A DNA stretch of 64,000 nt from Mesostigma viride. Lineage: Eukaryota; Streptophyta; Mesostigmatophyceae; Mesostigmatales; Mesostigmataceae. The translations under genes were made by a program, and so were the position numbers. The notes under the pieces are model-generated. The model did no database searches. It was not told the DNA's origin and saw nothing but the letters and a program-made list of their open reading frames with translations. Position 1 is the first letter of the stretch, and the number at the start of each line of letters is the position of its first letter. Positions 31,449-44,144 of this stretch are shown here, in pieces. The stretch is from assembly GCA_009746045.1 (NCBI GenBank), contig RPFO01000082.1, forward strand, positions 1,008,677-1,072,676. Direction: 5' to 3'.

Positions 31449-33459
31449 ATCCAATTGCTGCTTTAGTTCCATTGGAGTGAGGGGCTGCCAGAGAAACATG
31501 TTTATTACAAATACGTGTTAGGCACACGTCCAAGCCATTAGCTAACCTAAGAATCTGCAGTTTCTAAGCTAACTAGGCCACACAACAAGGGCCGAAACAT
31601 CATACCAGTCATAAGGACCTGGGCCAGTCAAGAGGACCTGGGCTTTGTAACATCCGTCTGGCAGCAAGGGTGGGTGGGTGGGAGCTGCAAAGAGGAGTGG
31701 TTGTTGCCCCGCCACAACCCTAAGTATCCACCGTCTACCTAGTCGTAGGTGGGGTGACGGACGCCAGCCCACTGACCAACAGGCCAGTGGCGCCGCGCCG
31801 TCCCCGGTCCACAGGACTGCCCCCGGTCCACAACACAAATTGGACCCGGTCCACAGTACCGTCCCCGGTACCCCCCCCCCCACAACACCGTACCCCCCCC
31901 CCTAGTACTGGCTACCTAGTCAGACCTGTCTACTGCGGCCTCCCCTCCCCCTTTGAGACTTCCGCAGGTCATAGATAGAACGAGCGTGAGCTCACAAAAT
32001 CCAATTGCTGCTTTAGTTCCATTGGAGTGAGGGGCTGCCAGAGAAACATGTTTATTACAAATACGTGTTAGGCACACGTCCAAGCCATTAGCTAACCTAA
32101 GAATCTGCAGTTTCTAAGCTAACTAGGCCACACAACAAGGGCCGAAACATCATACCAGTCATAAGGACCTGGGCCAGTCAAGAGGACCTGGGCTTTGTAA
32201 CATCCCGCACCCACTACCTGGCCACTTGGCCGCAAGCTGTCGTATGGCCCAGACTTCTCGTCGCCCCCCTTGTCCCCTGCCGCTACCAGTGCTTCATTAA
32301 CCAGGCGGCAATACAAGGGGGAAGCCAAAAGTATCCCCGTAGGGACCCCCACTGCGGGGGGGTTCTCACCCATGTGGGCACTGCCCTCGGCAGCCACCCC
32401 TGCAGGCTCGGCAATTCTTTGTACACCTTTCTTCACAGGCATAGCACCCCCGGCACCCCAATGACGCAGCTGCGTCTGGGATCCGCTATCGCCCCGCCCT
32501 AACATCCTTCCCCTTCCCCGCTGTACACCGTCAGTCCCAACAACTCGTCCCCGCTTAAATTACGCGGCAACGACCCCGCCATTCCGCGCTGGCCGCCGGC
32601 CGCTATCGCCTCACTTGGCACGAGGAAATGTTAGGCTGTTTAGGGTGCTGCCCCCCCTGGCGCTGGGGCTGCAGCCACCCCGCTCCTATGCTGGCCTGGG
32701 GGCTCGATTCCCCCTTCTTCCCATGCTCGTATAGCGCGCTCATGCACTATTCTTGACGATATTCATTAGCCAGGCCCAGCACATACGATACACAACGAAC
32801 TTGCCTGCGGCGTATTCCCCCTCCGCCTGTAGCTGTTGCCACCCTAGCACCACGACTGCCCCGCTTTAGTTGTCCGATCAAGAGTCACTCCCGCGTCTAT
32901 CCAGACCCCTCCCGCGAGCCCGGGGTGGCGAGTACAACGCAGCAGAAATAAAGCAATCTGGCACTGGCAGCTACCGCCTGCACTTCGAACGGCAAGTTAT
33001 TGGGGTGCTGCCGACCCCCGTCGCGCAGCCGTCATAACCTTAAATAAAACAGGCCCCCGAATAATAATTCGGAGGCCGGTAGCTGTGATTTACATTCGGC
33101 ACCGCCATAGCAGTGCACACACGCCGTCAGTGGGCCGTCGACACAGCTGCAAAGAGGAGTGGTTGTTGCCCCGCCACAACCCTAAGTATCCACCGTCTAC
33201 CTAGTCGTAGGTGGGGTGACGGACGCCAGCCCACTGACCAACAGGCCAGTGGCGCCGCGCCGTCCCCGGTCCACAGGACTGCCCCCGGTCCACAACACAA
33301 ATTGGACCCGGTCCACAGTACCGTCCCCGGTACCCCCCCCCCACAACACCGTACCCCCCCCCCTAGTACTGGCTACCTAGTCAGACCTGTCTACTGCGGC
33401 CTCCCCTCCCCCTTTGAGACTTCCGCAGGTCATAGATAGAACGAGCGTGAGCTCACAAA
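31449..33459. mobile_element. Element 4b: second copy of the modular insertion
   Basis: Near-identical to 13029-15042, in the same orientation and with the same A1-B1-A2-C-B2 layout, apart from a few single-base changes (for example in a C run near 32346 and a 3-bp deletion near 33026). It sits before GTACA in a satellite unit, the same phase as copy 4a, but between different flanking variants. It may be a second insertion or may have come by recombination with the array. Confidence 0.7.
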
Positions 33460-36400
33460 GTACACACACCGCGCACGCTTGGGGCAGCTGCACTCACATG
33501 TACACACACCGCACACGCAAGGGCCGGCTGCACACACACGTACATCCACCGCGCACGCAAGGGGCAACTGCACACACACGTACATACACCGCGCACGCAA
33601 GGGGCGGCTGCACACACACGTACATACACCGCGCACGCAAGGGGCAACTGCACACACATGTACATACACCGCGCAACCACGGGGCGGCTGCACACACACG
33701 TACATACACCGCGCACGCAAGGGGCGGCTGCACACATACGTACCTACACCGCGCACGCAAGGGGCGACTGCACACCCATGTACATCCACCGCGCACGCAA
33801 GGGCCGGCTGCACACACACGTACACACACCATGCACGCAAGGGCCGGCTGCACACACACGTACATCCACCGCGCACGCAAGGGGCGGCTGCACACACACG
33901 TACACACACCGCGCACGCAAGGGGCAACTGCACACACATGTACACACACCGCGCACGCTTGGGGCGGCTGCACACACACGTACCTACACCGCGCACGCAA
34001 GGGCCGGCTGCACACACACGTACATACACCGCGCACGCAAGGGGCAACTGCACACACATGTACATACACCGCGCAACCACGGGGCGGCTGCACACACACG
34101 TACATACACCGCGCACGCTTGGGGCAGCTGCACTCACATGTACACACACCGCGCACGCAAGGGGCGACTGCACACACATGTACATCCACCGCGCACGCAA
34201 GGGCCGGCTGCACACACACGTACACACACCATGCACGCAAGGGCCGGCTGCACACACACGTACATCCACCGCGCACGCAAGGGCCGGCTGCACACACACG
34301 TACATACACCGCGCACGCAAGGGGCAACTGCACACACATGTACACACACCGCGCACGCAAGGGGCAACTGCACACACACGTACACACACCGCGCACGCTT
34401 GGGGCGGCTGCACACACACGTACATACACCGCGCACGCAAGGGGCGGCTGCACACACACGTACATCCACCGCGCACGCAAGGGGCAACTGCACACACATG
34501 TACACACACCGCGCACGCTTGGGGCAGCTGCACTCACATGTACACACACCGCGCACGCAAGGGGCGGCTGCACACACACGTACATCCACCGCGCACGCAA
34601 GGGGCAACTGCACACACACGTACATCCACCGCGCACGCAAGGGGCGGCTGCACACACACGTACACACACCGCGCACGCAAGGGGCAACTGCACACACATG
34701 TACACACACCGCGCACGCTTGGGGCGGCTGCACACACACGTACCTACACCGCGCACGCAAGGGGCGGCTGCACACACACGTACATACACCGCGCACGCAA
34801 GGGGCAACTGCACACACATGTACATACACCGCGCACGCAAGGGGCAACTGCACACACATGTACACACACCGCGCACGCAAGGGGCAACTGCACACACACG
34901 TACACACACCGCGCACGCTTGGGGCGGCTGCACACACACGTACCTACACCGCGCACGCAAGGGGCGGCTGCACACACACGTACATCCACCGCGCACGCAA
35001 GGGGCAACTGCACACACATGTACACACACCGCGCACGCTTGGGGCAGCTGCACTCACATGTACACACACCGCGCACGCAAGGGCCGGCTGCACACACACG
35101 AAAAACCACCGCGCACGCAAGGGGCAACTGCACACACACGTACATCCACCGCGCACGCAAGGGGCGGCTGCACACACACGTACACACACCGCGCACGCAA
35201 GGGGCAACTGCACACACATGTACACACACCGCGCACGCTTGGGGCGGCTGCACACACACGTACCTACACCGCGCACGCAAGGGGCGGCTGCACACACACG
35301 TACATACACCGCGCACGCAAGGGGCAACTGCACACACATGTACATACACCGCGCAACCACGGGGCGGCTGCACACACACGTACATACACCGCGCACGCAA
35401 GGGGCAACTGCACACACATGTACACACACCGCGCACGCTTGGGGCGGCTGCACACACACGTACCTACACCGCGCACGCAAGGGGCGGCTGCACACACACG
35501 TACATCCACCGCGCACGCAAGGGGCAACTGCACACACATGTACACACACCGCGCACGCTTGGGGCAGCTGCACTCACATGTACACACACCGCGCACGCAA
35601 GGGCCGGCTGCACACACACGAAAAACCACCGCGCACGCAAGGGGCAACTGCACACACACGTACATCCACCGCGCACGCAAGGGGCGGCTGCACACACACG
35701 TACACACACCGCGCACGCAAGGGGCAACTGCACACACATGTACACACACCGCGACCGCTTGGGGCGGCTGCACACACACGTACCTACACCGCGCACGCAA
35801 GGGGCGGCTGCACACACACGTACATACACCGCGCACGCAAGGGGCAACTGCACACACATGTACATACACCGCGCAACCACGGGGCGGCTGCACACACACG
35901 TACATACACCGCGCACGCAAGGGGCAACTGCACACACATGTACACACACCGCGCACGCTTGGGGCGGCTGCACACACACGTACATACACTGCGCACGCAA
36001 GGGGCGGCTGCACACACACGTACATACACCGCGCACGCAAGGGGCAACTGCACACACATGTACATACACCGCGCAACCACGGGGCGGCTGCACACACACG
36101 TACACACACCGCGCACGCAAGGGGCAGCTGCACACACACGTACATACACCATGCACGCAAGGGGCTGCACACACACTTACACACACCTTGCACGCAAGGG
36201 CCGGCATGCACACACACTGGCATACACCGCGCACGCAAGGGGCGGCTGCACACACGTACATACACCGCGCACGCAAGGGGCGAGTGCACACACACGTACA
36301 CACACCGCGCACGCAATTAAGGGACGGCTGCACACACACGTACATACACCGCGCACGCAAGGGGCAACGGCACTCACATGTACATACACCATGCACGCAA

Positions 36401-36495
36401 GGGGCGGCTGCACACACACGTACACACACCATGCACGCAAGGAGCGACTTCACGCACAGGTACACACACCATGCACGCAAGGTTCGGCTGCACAC
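33460..36495 (+). repeat. 40-bp minisatellite, array part 3 (about 76 units)
   Basis: Same unit and orientation. From about 33,467 to 35,422 it is collinear with 10,195-12,150 of part 1 (constant offset 23,272), including rare variants such as the ACACATACG and CACACGAAAAACC units. The end (from about 36,050) repeats the irregular block of 8,500-8,940. Its last five bases, CACAC, are the target duplication of the solo LTR. Confidence 0.96.
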
Positions 36496-37213
36496 TGTTA
36501 AATTACGGAAGAGGAGGAAAGATCTTTGAGCCGTTTCGACCTCAATATATATTGTATTAATGATTAAATTGCGTAGTGACAAAAGACATGGCCAACAAGG
36601 CCTTCCCAACAAGGGAATCGACCCAACAAGGGTGACGACTCCGACCAACAAGGTCTTTCCAACAAGGAATTCCCAACAAGGGTGTGAGTTGGACCAACAA
36701 GGTGACTTTCATTAGAAAATAGATTACGTTTTTATATCTTGTGTCGACCAAGGCATTGATGCTGAAAAGATGCCGATAAGATGAACTAGATGCCGATAAG
36801 GTGTCTCGAATGTTCTAGAGCATCATCGAGAAGATAAGGTTCAGGAATATTCGATAAAGGTGCCGACACCCTGATGAGTGTCTACATGTTCGAGCTGTAC
36901 TGTCGTTCGGCACAACCTTTTTATATGATAACTGTCGACTAAACAAATTCGTCACAAATTCTACATAGCATCGTCAAAACATTGCAAATATTTAGAAACA
37001 ATTCCGGTGAACAGTTAGCTGATCTAATTGCAAAGGGTAACACTCGGTTCCCTGGCTACCAACGATCAGGTTCTTGACCAAAAGTACGTCAAATGTCATC
37101 CTAATTGCTAAAGTGACAAATAAATGCCACCCGCTACCAACGGATGAAAAAGTATTGTAGTCCAGAAGTAAAAAAGTTGTCACACGTGGCAAACAGTGCC
37201 AGATTTTCTGACA
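36496..37213. mobile_element. Solo LTR (718 bp)
   Basis: Begins TGTTAAATT and ends TTTTCTGACA, flanked by CACAC (36491-36495 and 37214-37218) within a satellite unit. Removing it and one CACAC copy restores the unit. It has no coding capacity. It contains about eight copies of CCAACAAGG (or close variants) at 36592-36706, spaced irregularly, which may be protein-binding sites. It is not related to the LTRs of elements 1-3 by eye. It is the expected product of LTR-LTR recombination. Confidence 0.8.
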
Positions 37214-38974
37214 CACACACATGTACATCCACCGCGCACGCAAGGGGCGGCTGCACACACATGTACATACACCATGCACGCAAGGGGCGGCTGCACACAC
37301 CTGTACATCCACCGCGCACGCAAGGGGCGAGTGCACACACACGTACACACACCGCGCACGCAAGGGGCGGCTGCACACACACGTACACACACCATGCACG
37401 CAATTGCCGGCATGCACACACACGTACATCCACCGCGCACGCAAGGGGCAACTGCACACACATGTACACACACCGCGCACGCTTGGGGCAGCTGCACTCA
37501 CATGTACACACACCGCGCACGCAAGGGCCGGCTGCACACACACGTACATACACCGCGCACGCAAGGGGCAACTGCACACACATGTACACACACCGCGCAC
37601 GCAAGGGGCAACTGCACACACACGTACACACACCGCGCACGCTTGGGGCGGCTGCACACACACGTACCTACACCGCGCACGCGAGGGGCGGCTGCACACA
37701 CACGTACATCCACCGCGCACGCAAGGGGCAACTGCACACACATGTACACACACCGCGCACGCTTGGGGCAGCTGCACTCACATGTACACACACCGCACAC
37801 GCAAGGGCCGGCTGCACACACACGTACATCCACCGCGCACGCAAGGGGCAACTGCACACACACGTACATACACCGCGCACGCAAGGGGCGGCTGCACACA
37901 CACGTACACACACCGCGCACGCAAGGGGCAACTGCACACACATGTACACACACCGCGCACGCTTGGGGCGGCTGCACACACACGTACCTACACCGCGCAC
38001 GCAAGGGGCGGCTGCACACACACGTACATACACCGCGCACGCAAGGGGCAACTGCACACACATGTACATACACCGCGCAACCACGGGGCGGCTGCACACA
38101 CACGTACATACACCGCGCACGCTTGGGGCAGCTGCACTCACATGTACACACACCGCGCACGCTTGGGGCGGCTGCACACACACGTACCTACACCGCGCAC
38201 GCAAGGGGCGGCTGCACACACACGTACATACACCGCGCACGCAAGGGGCAACTGCACACACATGTACATACACCGCGCAACCACGGGGCGGCTGCACACA
38301 CACGTACATACACCGCGCACGCAAGGGGCGGCTGCACACATACGTACCTACACCGCGCACGCAAGGGGCGACTGCACACCCATGTACATCCACCGCGCAC
38401 GCAAGGGCCGGCTGCACACACACGTACACACACCATGCACGCAAGGGCCGGCTGCACACACACGTACATACACCGCGCACGCAAGGGGCGGCTGCACACA
38501 CACGTACACACACCGCGCACGCAAGGGGCAGCTGCACACACACGTACATACACCATGCACGCAAGGGGCTGCACACACACTTACACACACCTTGCACGCA
38601 AGGGCCGGCATGCACACACACTGCATGGCATACACCGCCCACGCAAGGGGCGGCTGCACACACGTACATACACCGCGCACGCAAGGGGCGGCTGCACACA
38701 CACGTACATACACCGCGCACGCAATTAAGGGGAAACTGTCCACACATGGACATACACTGCGCACGGAAGGGGCGGCTGCATTAACACGTACATACACCGC
38801 GCACGCAAGGGGCGGCTGCACACACACGTACATACACCATGCACGCAAGGGGCGGCTGCACACACATGTACATCCACCGCGCACGCAAGGGGCGAGTGCA
38901 CACACACGTACACACACCGCGCACGCAAGGGGCGGCTGCACACACACGTACACACACCATGCACGCAATTGCCG
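37214..38974 (+). repeat. 40-bp minisatellite, array part 4 (about 44 units)
   Basis: Same unit and orientation. The start continues the block interrupted by the solo LTR (collinear with 8,946-9,800 of part 1). The irregular block with short units recurs at about 38,567-38,770. It ends ...GCAATTGCCG, where the 20-kb TIR element enters. Confidence 0.96.
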
Positions 38975-39030
38975 CACTATACTTTTCGTCCGAGGGTGGT
39001 AAAAAGCATCCGAGGCGTAAATTACGAGGT

Positions 39031-39481
39031 CTTATCTTACTACCTAGATCCGAGGCGTGAGATCCAACGCCGTAATCATTACTACGTAGGATGATTGGTA
39101 GTAATTTTACTAGCCGTAAGTAAGAGTAACGTTACGACTGCACATCTTTGGTAGTACATTACCGACAGAGTAAATTACCGCGACGGGTCTTGGTTGGTAA
39201 TCTACCACCTGTAGATTAGGTGCCAGTGATCCGATGCTGTAAGATACGTTTCAGTAAGCTACTTCGGGGATCTTTGCCTGTACACGGCCAGATGGATAAT
39301 TATATTGTAATGGAGAAGTGGGAGAACGTGCGTGTCTATTAGCAAATGCAGCGAAATATAAAAATGTAGTTATCAGCCTTTTTCGCCTATTCAGCAGTTG
39401 TCGTTGTCGGCCGTTGTCATTAAGCGGCTATAGATTATGTGTGCTGGGGCCGGTGAAAAGACGCTAGCAAAGTTCGTCTGA
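39031..39481. other. Subterminal region of the 20-kb element, left
   Basis: Noncoding, with scattered partial copies of TIR motifs (GTAAATTAC, TTACTACCT, ATCCGAGGCGT) in both directions up to about 39250. A possible promoter for the gene model that starts at 39482 would lie here; I see no clear TATA box. Confidence 0.5.
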
Positions 39482-39601
39482 ATGGCGTCCAATAGAGGGG
39501 ATTTTATTCTTAGTGGATTGTTGGACGAGGAGAAGGCGAGGTTGCTGGCGGAGAATGCGAAAGAGCAGAGGGAAGCAGCGGAAGCCGTGCGTGGAAGATG
39601 A
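39482..39601 (+). CDS. Candidate first exon of a spliced gene in the 20-kb element
   Basis: ATG at 39482 opens a 39-aa frame rich in Glu/Ala/Lys (MASNRGDFILSGLLDEEKAR...), predicted helical and charged, ending in TGA at 39599. A GTGCGT at 39587 and a GTAACG at 39603 are possible splice donors, the first of which keeps the frame open. It precedes the palindrome cassette, which would then sit in an intron. Assignment to the exons at 40635-41343 is inference from order and strand only. Confidence 0.3.
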   Translation: MASNRGDFILSGLLDEEKARLLAENAKEQREAAEAVRGR

Positions 39602-39694
39602 GGTAACGGGATGGAGTGTGGGCCCTGGCTTCTGGTTATGAAATGATGGCGGTTGCAGGCCAGCCGTGCTCGCTGGTAATGGGTGCGTGGTGTT

Positions 39695-40440
39695 AGTTAG
39701 GTTAAATAGTGCCGGAACCTTTTGCCGCCTGAGGCAAATCGGTCCGTCACACTATTTTGCCCGGAATAACCACTTCCGAGCACCCAAGTTAATTCGGCCG
39801 AATTAACTTGGGTGCTCGGAAGTGGTTATTCCGGGCAAAATAGTGTGACGGACCGATTTGCCTCAGGCGGCAAAAGGTTCCGGCACTATTTAACCTAACT
39901 AAAACCTGGCCTCGTGGAGGGGGGACGAAGAGCCCGAGACATCCGCCTAGGCCGCTGAGCACGCACCACTAAATGCGCCGGAGCTGCCTCAGTGAGGATT
40001 CGAACCCCTGACCTCCAAGGTGCACGGGTTTTAGTTACGTTAAATAGTGCCGGAACCTTTTGCCGCCTGAGGCAAATCGGTCCGTAACACTATTTTGCCC
40101 GGAATAACCACTTCCGAGCACCCAAGTTCATTCGGCCCCTCACTGAGGCAGCTCCGGCGCATTTAGTGGTGCGTGCTCAGCGGCCTAGGCGGATGTCTCG
40201 GGCTCTTCGTCCCCCCTCCACGAGGCCAGGTTTTAGTTAGGTTAAATAGTGCCGGAACCTTTTGCCGCCTGAGGCAAATCGGTCCGTCACACTATTTTGC
40301 CCGGAATAACCACTTCCGAGCACCCAAGTTAATTCGGCCGAATTAACTTGGGTGCTCGGAAGTGGTTATTCCGGGCAAAATAGTGTGACGGACCGATTTG
40401 CCTCAGGCGGCAAAAGGTTCCGGCACTATTTAACCTAACT
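39695..40440. mobile_element. Palindrome cassette 2 (foldback element)
   Basis: Flanked by GTGTT (39690-39694 and 40441-40445). It holds a full palindrome (39695-39900), a linker (39901-40032), only the left arm of a second palindrome (40033-40135), a truncated inverted linker (about 40137-40234, starting inside the T-arm-like motif) and a full palindrome (40235-40440). The loss of one arm plus the start of the linker looks like a deletion at the centre of a palindrome. Outer termini are AGTTAGG...CCTAACT. It is the same family as 26548-27766. Confidence 0.9.
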
Positions 40441-40634
40441 GTGTTGAAATCCAAGTTCTGCGCGTATTCTGTTTTTTGGTCAATGATTGAAGGGATGTCG
40501 CCTTGTTTTATTTTTGTGCATCTGCGTCCCGTCGTGACTGCCTCGTCATGGACGCCCAGGGGTAGAAGTTCGAACGAGGGAATGATTTTTCAAACGCCTG
40601 GATATGTTATGATAGTACGAATAAATGGTAATGG

Positions 40635-41343
40635 GTAGAGGCGGCCAAAATTTTGTTGGAAGTGTGCCAACGCCGCACATACGACTTGAACAACCCTAGG
40701 TATCTTAGGAAAAGGAAACACGGATACGTCGGAGTGGAGGAAGAGGAAGACGATGACGATGGTGAAGACGGAGAGGTTTACAATGGAGGCCTTGAGAATG
40801 GGGAGACATTGAATCAGGAGAGCAGGGTAGCGGTGAGTGGCCCGTCATGAATTACATTGTGGTTGCAGTTGTTAGCGAGGCGTGTTGATTGCTTCTTGCC
40901 GCGGGTAATCGCTAGCGCGCATAACCTTCTTTTTTCAACAGGTGTTCTGGTGCATTGACTGCCGCAAAGCAATTAATGGGACTGATTATGTGCCTATCAT
41001 GCCGTTTGGGAATCATACATTGCCAACATTTCGTGTTTAGAAGGCGCGCCTTCAGAAGCATATTCAGCACCGCACGAGCCAGGTGCTGAAGGCGTGCTTG
41101 GAGAGGAAGGGGTATAAAGTGCGCATGACCGCATCGAAGAAGAAGAAGCAGCAGGAATCGGGCAAGACCATGATAACCGAGCCAGGATTGGCTTTCGTGC
41201 ATGCAGTACATGGTGCGGCGCAGGCAGTGAATGCTGCATCGATTGCAGCGGTGCAGCCTGTGGCCATGGCGGTGCAGGGCGCGGGTCCTGAAGTGTGGGC
41301 GTTGGCGAAGCAGATTCACGATGCTGTCATGGCCACGTTGTGA
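40635..41343 (+). pseudogene. Two exons with a TTF-like zinc finger, one in-frame stop
   Basis: Exon A (about 40635-40832) encodes a basic then very acidic segment (EEEEDDDDGEDGE) and ends at a good donor, CG/GTGAGT. Exon B starts after TTTTTTCAACAG at 40942, also phase 0, and runs to the stop at 41343. Exon B has Cys-x2-Cys (codons 40951 and 40960, WCIDC) and His-x2-His (codons 41059 and 41068, KHIQH), which resembles the TTF/BED-type zinc fingers of hAT-like transposases and related proteins. An in-frame TAG at 41038 lies between the two metal pairs, so the gene is broken, edited or miscalled here. The rest is Lys-rich, then Ala/Val-rich helix. Not assigned to a family. Confidence 0.4.
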
Positions 41344-42893
41344 AGCCAAGGAATGGGTGTTGGTTCCAGTCAGGTGCCTCGCCCGGAGGAAGCTTTTCTG
41401 CTGTAAGCAGAGGTGCGGCATCAAGCATTTGCAATCGCCATGAGAGCAGTGGAGATGTCAGCGGCATGAAGCATTTGCAATCGCCATGAGAGCAGTGGAG
41501 ATGTCTGCGGCATTGGGAGATCTGCAGACAATTGCAGGAGGACATTGTGCGGTACGCTTGTAGGGTGTATGCTGTGTTGTTCCGCTCGCTAATGGACATG
41601 TGCCCCTGTAACCTCTTCCAGGCTAGTATCTGCTATCCACCTCTTCAGGCTTGAAAAGTAAATTGCTGTACGGTTCACAATTGGCATGGCTTGACATGCA
41701 CGCGTCCTTGACTGTGGTCTGCATGGGTTTGGGGTTTAGCGGTTTACATCAGACTCTGCTGTGTGTCTGCTTAATCAGCCGACGTGTCACATGGGGACAG
41801 CAACGGCGCTGGGATGCAGCCCGGTGTGAATGCGAGTAAGGTACGCGCTGTCATGCATGGCGGATGGGGCGTGGAAGCCACGACCCACGTTTTTGTGTGT
41901 GCACGGGGGGCTAGGGGGCAAGTCGTTGTGTTGCTGCCATCCATATGGCCATGGATATGCGGGAAGCTTTCCCTGTACCCATACTTAATGATGCATGGAC
42001 TGGTTGTGACAGCCAAGGGTTTAGCTGTCGTGGGTTTGCTGAGTGATCATGGCAGTCTGCTAGGCTGGTGCTAGAACAGCAATAGCGCGGTTACTGCTAT
42101 GTCTTGCCCGTGCTAACTGATGCTGCAGCCATGCGTGGAGCGCGAATCGTCCCGAGAGGAGAAGGAGGAGGCGGGGCCGGTGCACCCATGGGCAGGGCCG
42201 GAGAAGAAGGACGCGGAGCACCCAGTGTGGGAGAAGGAGAAGGCGGGGAAGCACTGAAGCTCCACCCCATGTCAGGCCTCTAGTATAGGTGCCAGTTAAC
42301 TAAACCCATGCACGTGCAGGTTGTAGCTCAGAATGTATTTAAAATCATATGCCCCTTTTCAGGTATATGTGTAACAGTGACTCCCAACGGATATATGTTC
42401 CTAATTTTTAAATTCTTACTGAATAATTGTTGTCTTTATGAACCCATGAAGAGCAAAGCCCGGTGGGGAGTACATGTAACGCATTACCACGAGAAGGGGT
42501 CCCCACACCGCATTTCTTCGCTCTCTGTTCCTATGCAGAACAAGAAGAGGTGGAAGACCAATGTCCCGGCTCACACGCCAGCCCATGTGGGTAAGCCCCC
42601 TCCCCCAAAGCGGAAGGGGCGCTTTGGGGAGAAGTGTAGTGAGGATTTTGTAGACTAGATAGCACTAACTTACTTACACCAGACCTGGCAATAAACAAGC
42701 ATTGATGGGATGGACCCAGCGATACATAATGGGCGTGCATGCGTAAAAAATATACACTATGCATGGCCCAATGGGCATGCATTCAAATAATTACAAATGA
42801 AGGCCGCCATGAGAGCACTGAAGCTAAACCAGACCGGGCCACAATTAACCCTCCAGCACCAAAGTTCCACTGCATCATGTAAGACAAGCCTGA
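41344..42893 (+). other. Region with possible further exons of the same gene
   Basis: There is a direct 46-bp duplication at 41419-41464/41465-41510. Two short frames start right after consensus acceptors in phase 0. One is 42129-42257 (after GATGCTGCAG; Glu/Lys/Pro-rich, 42 aa to TGA). The other is 42539-42658 (after TTCCTATGCAG; 39 aa, Lys/Arg/Pro-rich, to TAG). They could be alternative last exons. Nothing else is recognised. Confidence 0.3.
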
Positions 42894-44144
42894 CATCCAT
42901 CCATCCATCCATCCATCCATCCATCCATCCATCCATCCATCCATCCATCCATCCATCCATCCATCCATCCATCCATCCATCCATCCATCCATCCATCCAT
43001 CCATCCATCCATCCATCCATCCATCCATCCATCCATCCATCCATCCATCCATCCATCCATCCATCCATCCATCCATCCATCCATCCATCCATCCATCCAT
43101 CCATCCATCCATCCATCCATCCATCCATCCATCCATCCATCCATCCATCCATCCATCCATCCATCCATCCATCCATCCATCCATCCATCCATCCATCCAT
43201 CCATCCATCCATCCATCCATCCATCCATCCATCCATCCATCCATCCATCCATCCATCCATCCATCCATCCATCCATCCATCCATCCATCCATCCATCCAT
43301 CCATCCATCCATCCATCCATCCATCCATCCATCCATCCATCCATCCATCCATCCATCCATCCATCCATCCATCCATCCATCCATCCATCCATCCATCCAT
43401 CCATCCATCCATCCATCCATCCATCCATCCATCCATCCATCCATCCATCCATCCATCCATCCATCCATCCATCCATCCATCCATCCATCCATCCATCCAT
43501 CCATCCATCCATCCATCCATCCATCCATCCATCCATCCATCCATCCATCCATCCATCCATCCATCCATCCATCCATCCATCCATCCATCCATCCATCCAT
43601 CCATCCATCCATCCATCCATCCATCCATCCATCCATCCATCCATCCATCCATCCATCCATCCATCCATCCATCCATCCATCCATCCATCCATCCATCCAT
43701 CCATCCATCCATCCATCCATCCATCCATCCATCCATCCATCCATCCATCCATCCATCCATCCATCCATCCATCCATCCATCCATCCATCCATCCATCCAT
43801 CCATCCATCCATCCATCCATCCATCCATCCATCCATCCATCCATCCATCCATCCATCCATCCATCCATCCATCCATCCATCCATCCATCCATCCATCCAT
43901 CCATCCATCCATCCATCCATCCATCCATCCATCCATCCATCCATCCATCCATCCATCCATCCATCCATCCATCCATCCATCCATCCATCCATCCATCCAT
44001 CCATCCATCCATCCATCCATCCATCCATCCATCCATCCATCCATCCATCCATCCATCCATCCATCCATCCATCCATCCATCCATCCATCCATCCATCCAT
44101 CCATCCATCCATCCATCCATCCATCCATCCATCCATCCATCCAT
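42894..44144. repeat. Perfect (CCAT)n microsatellite, about 313 copies
   Basis: 1,251 bp of CATC/CCAT tetranucleotide with no interruption that I can see. The unit is 1 modulo 3 and stop-free, so long Ile-His-Pro-Ser and Met-Asp-Gly-Trp frames exist on both strands; they are not genes. Confidence 0.99.
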
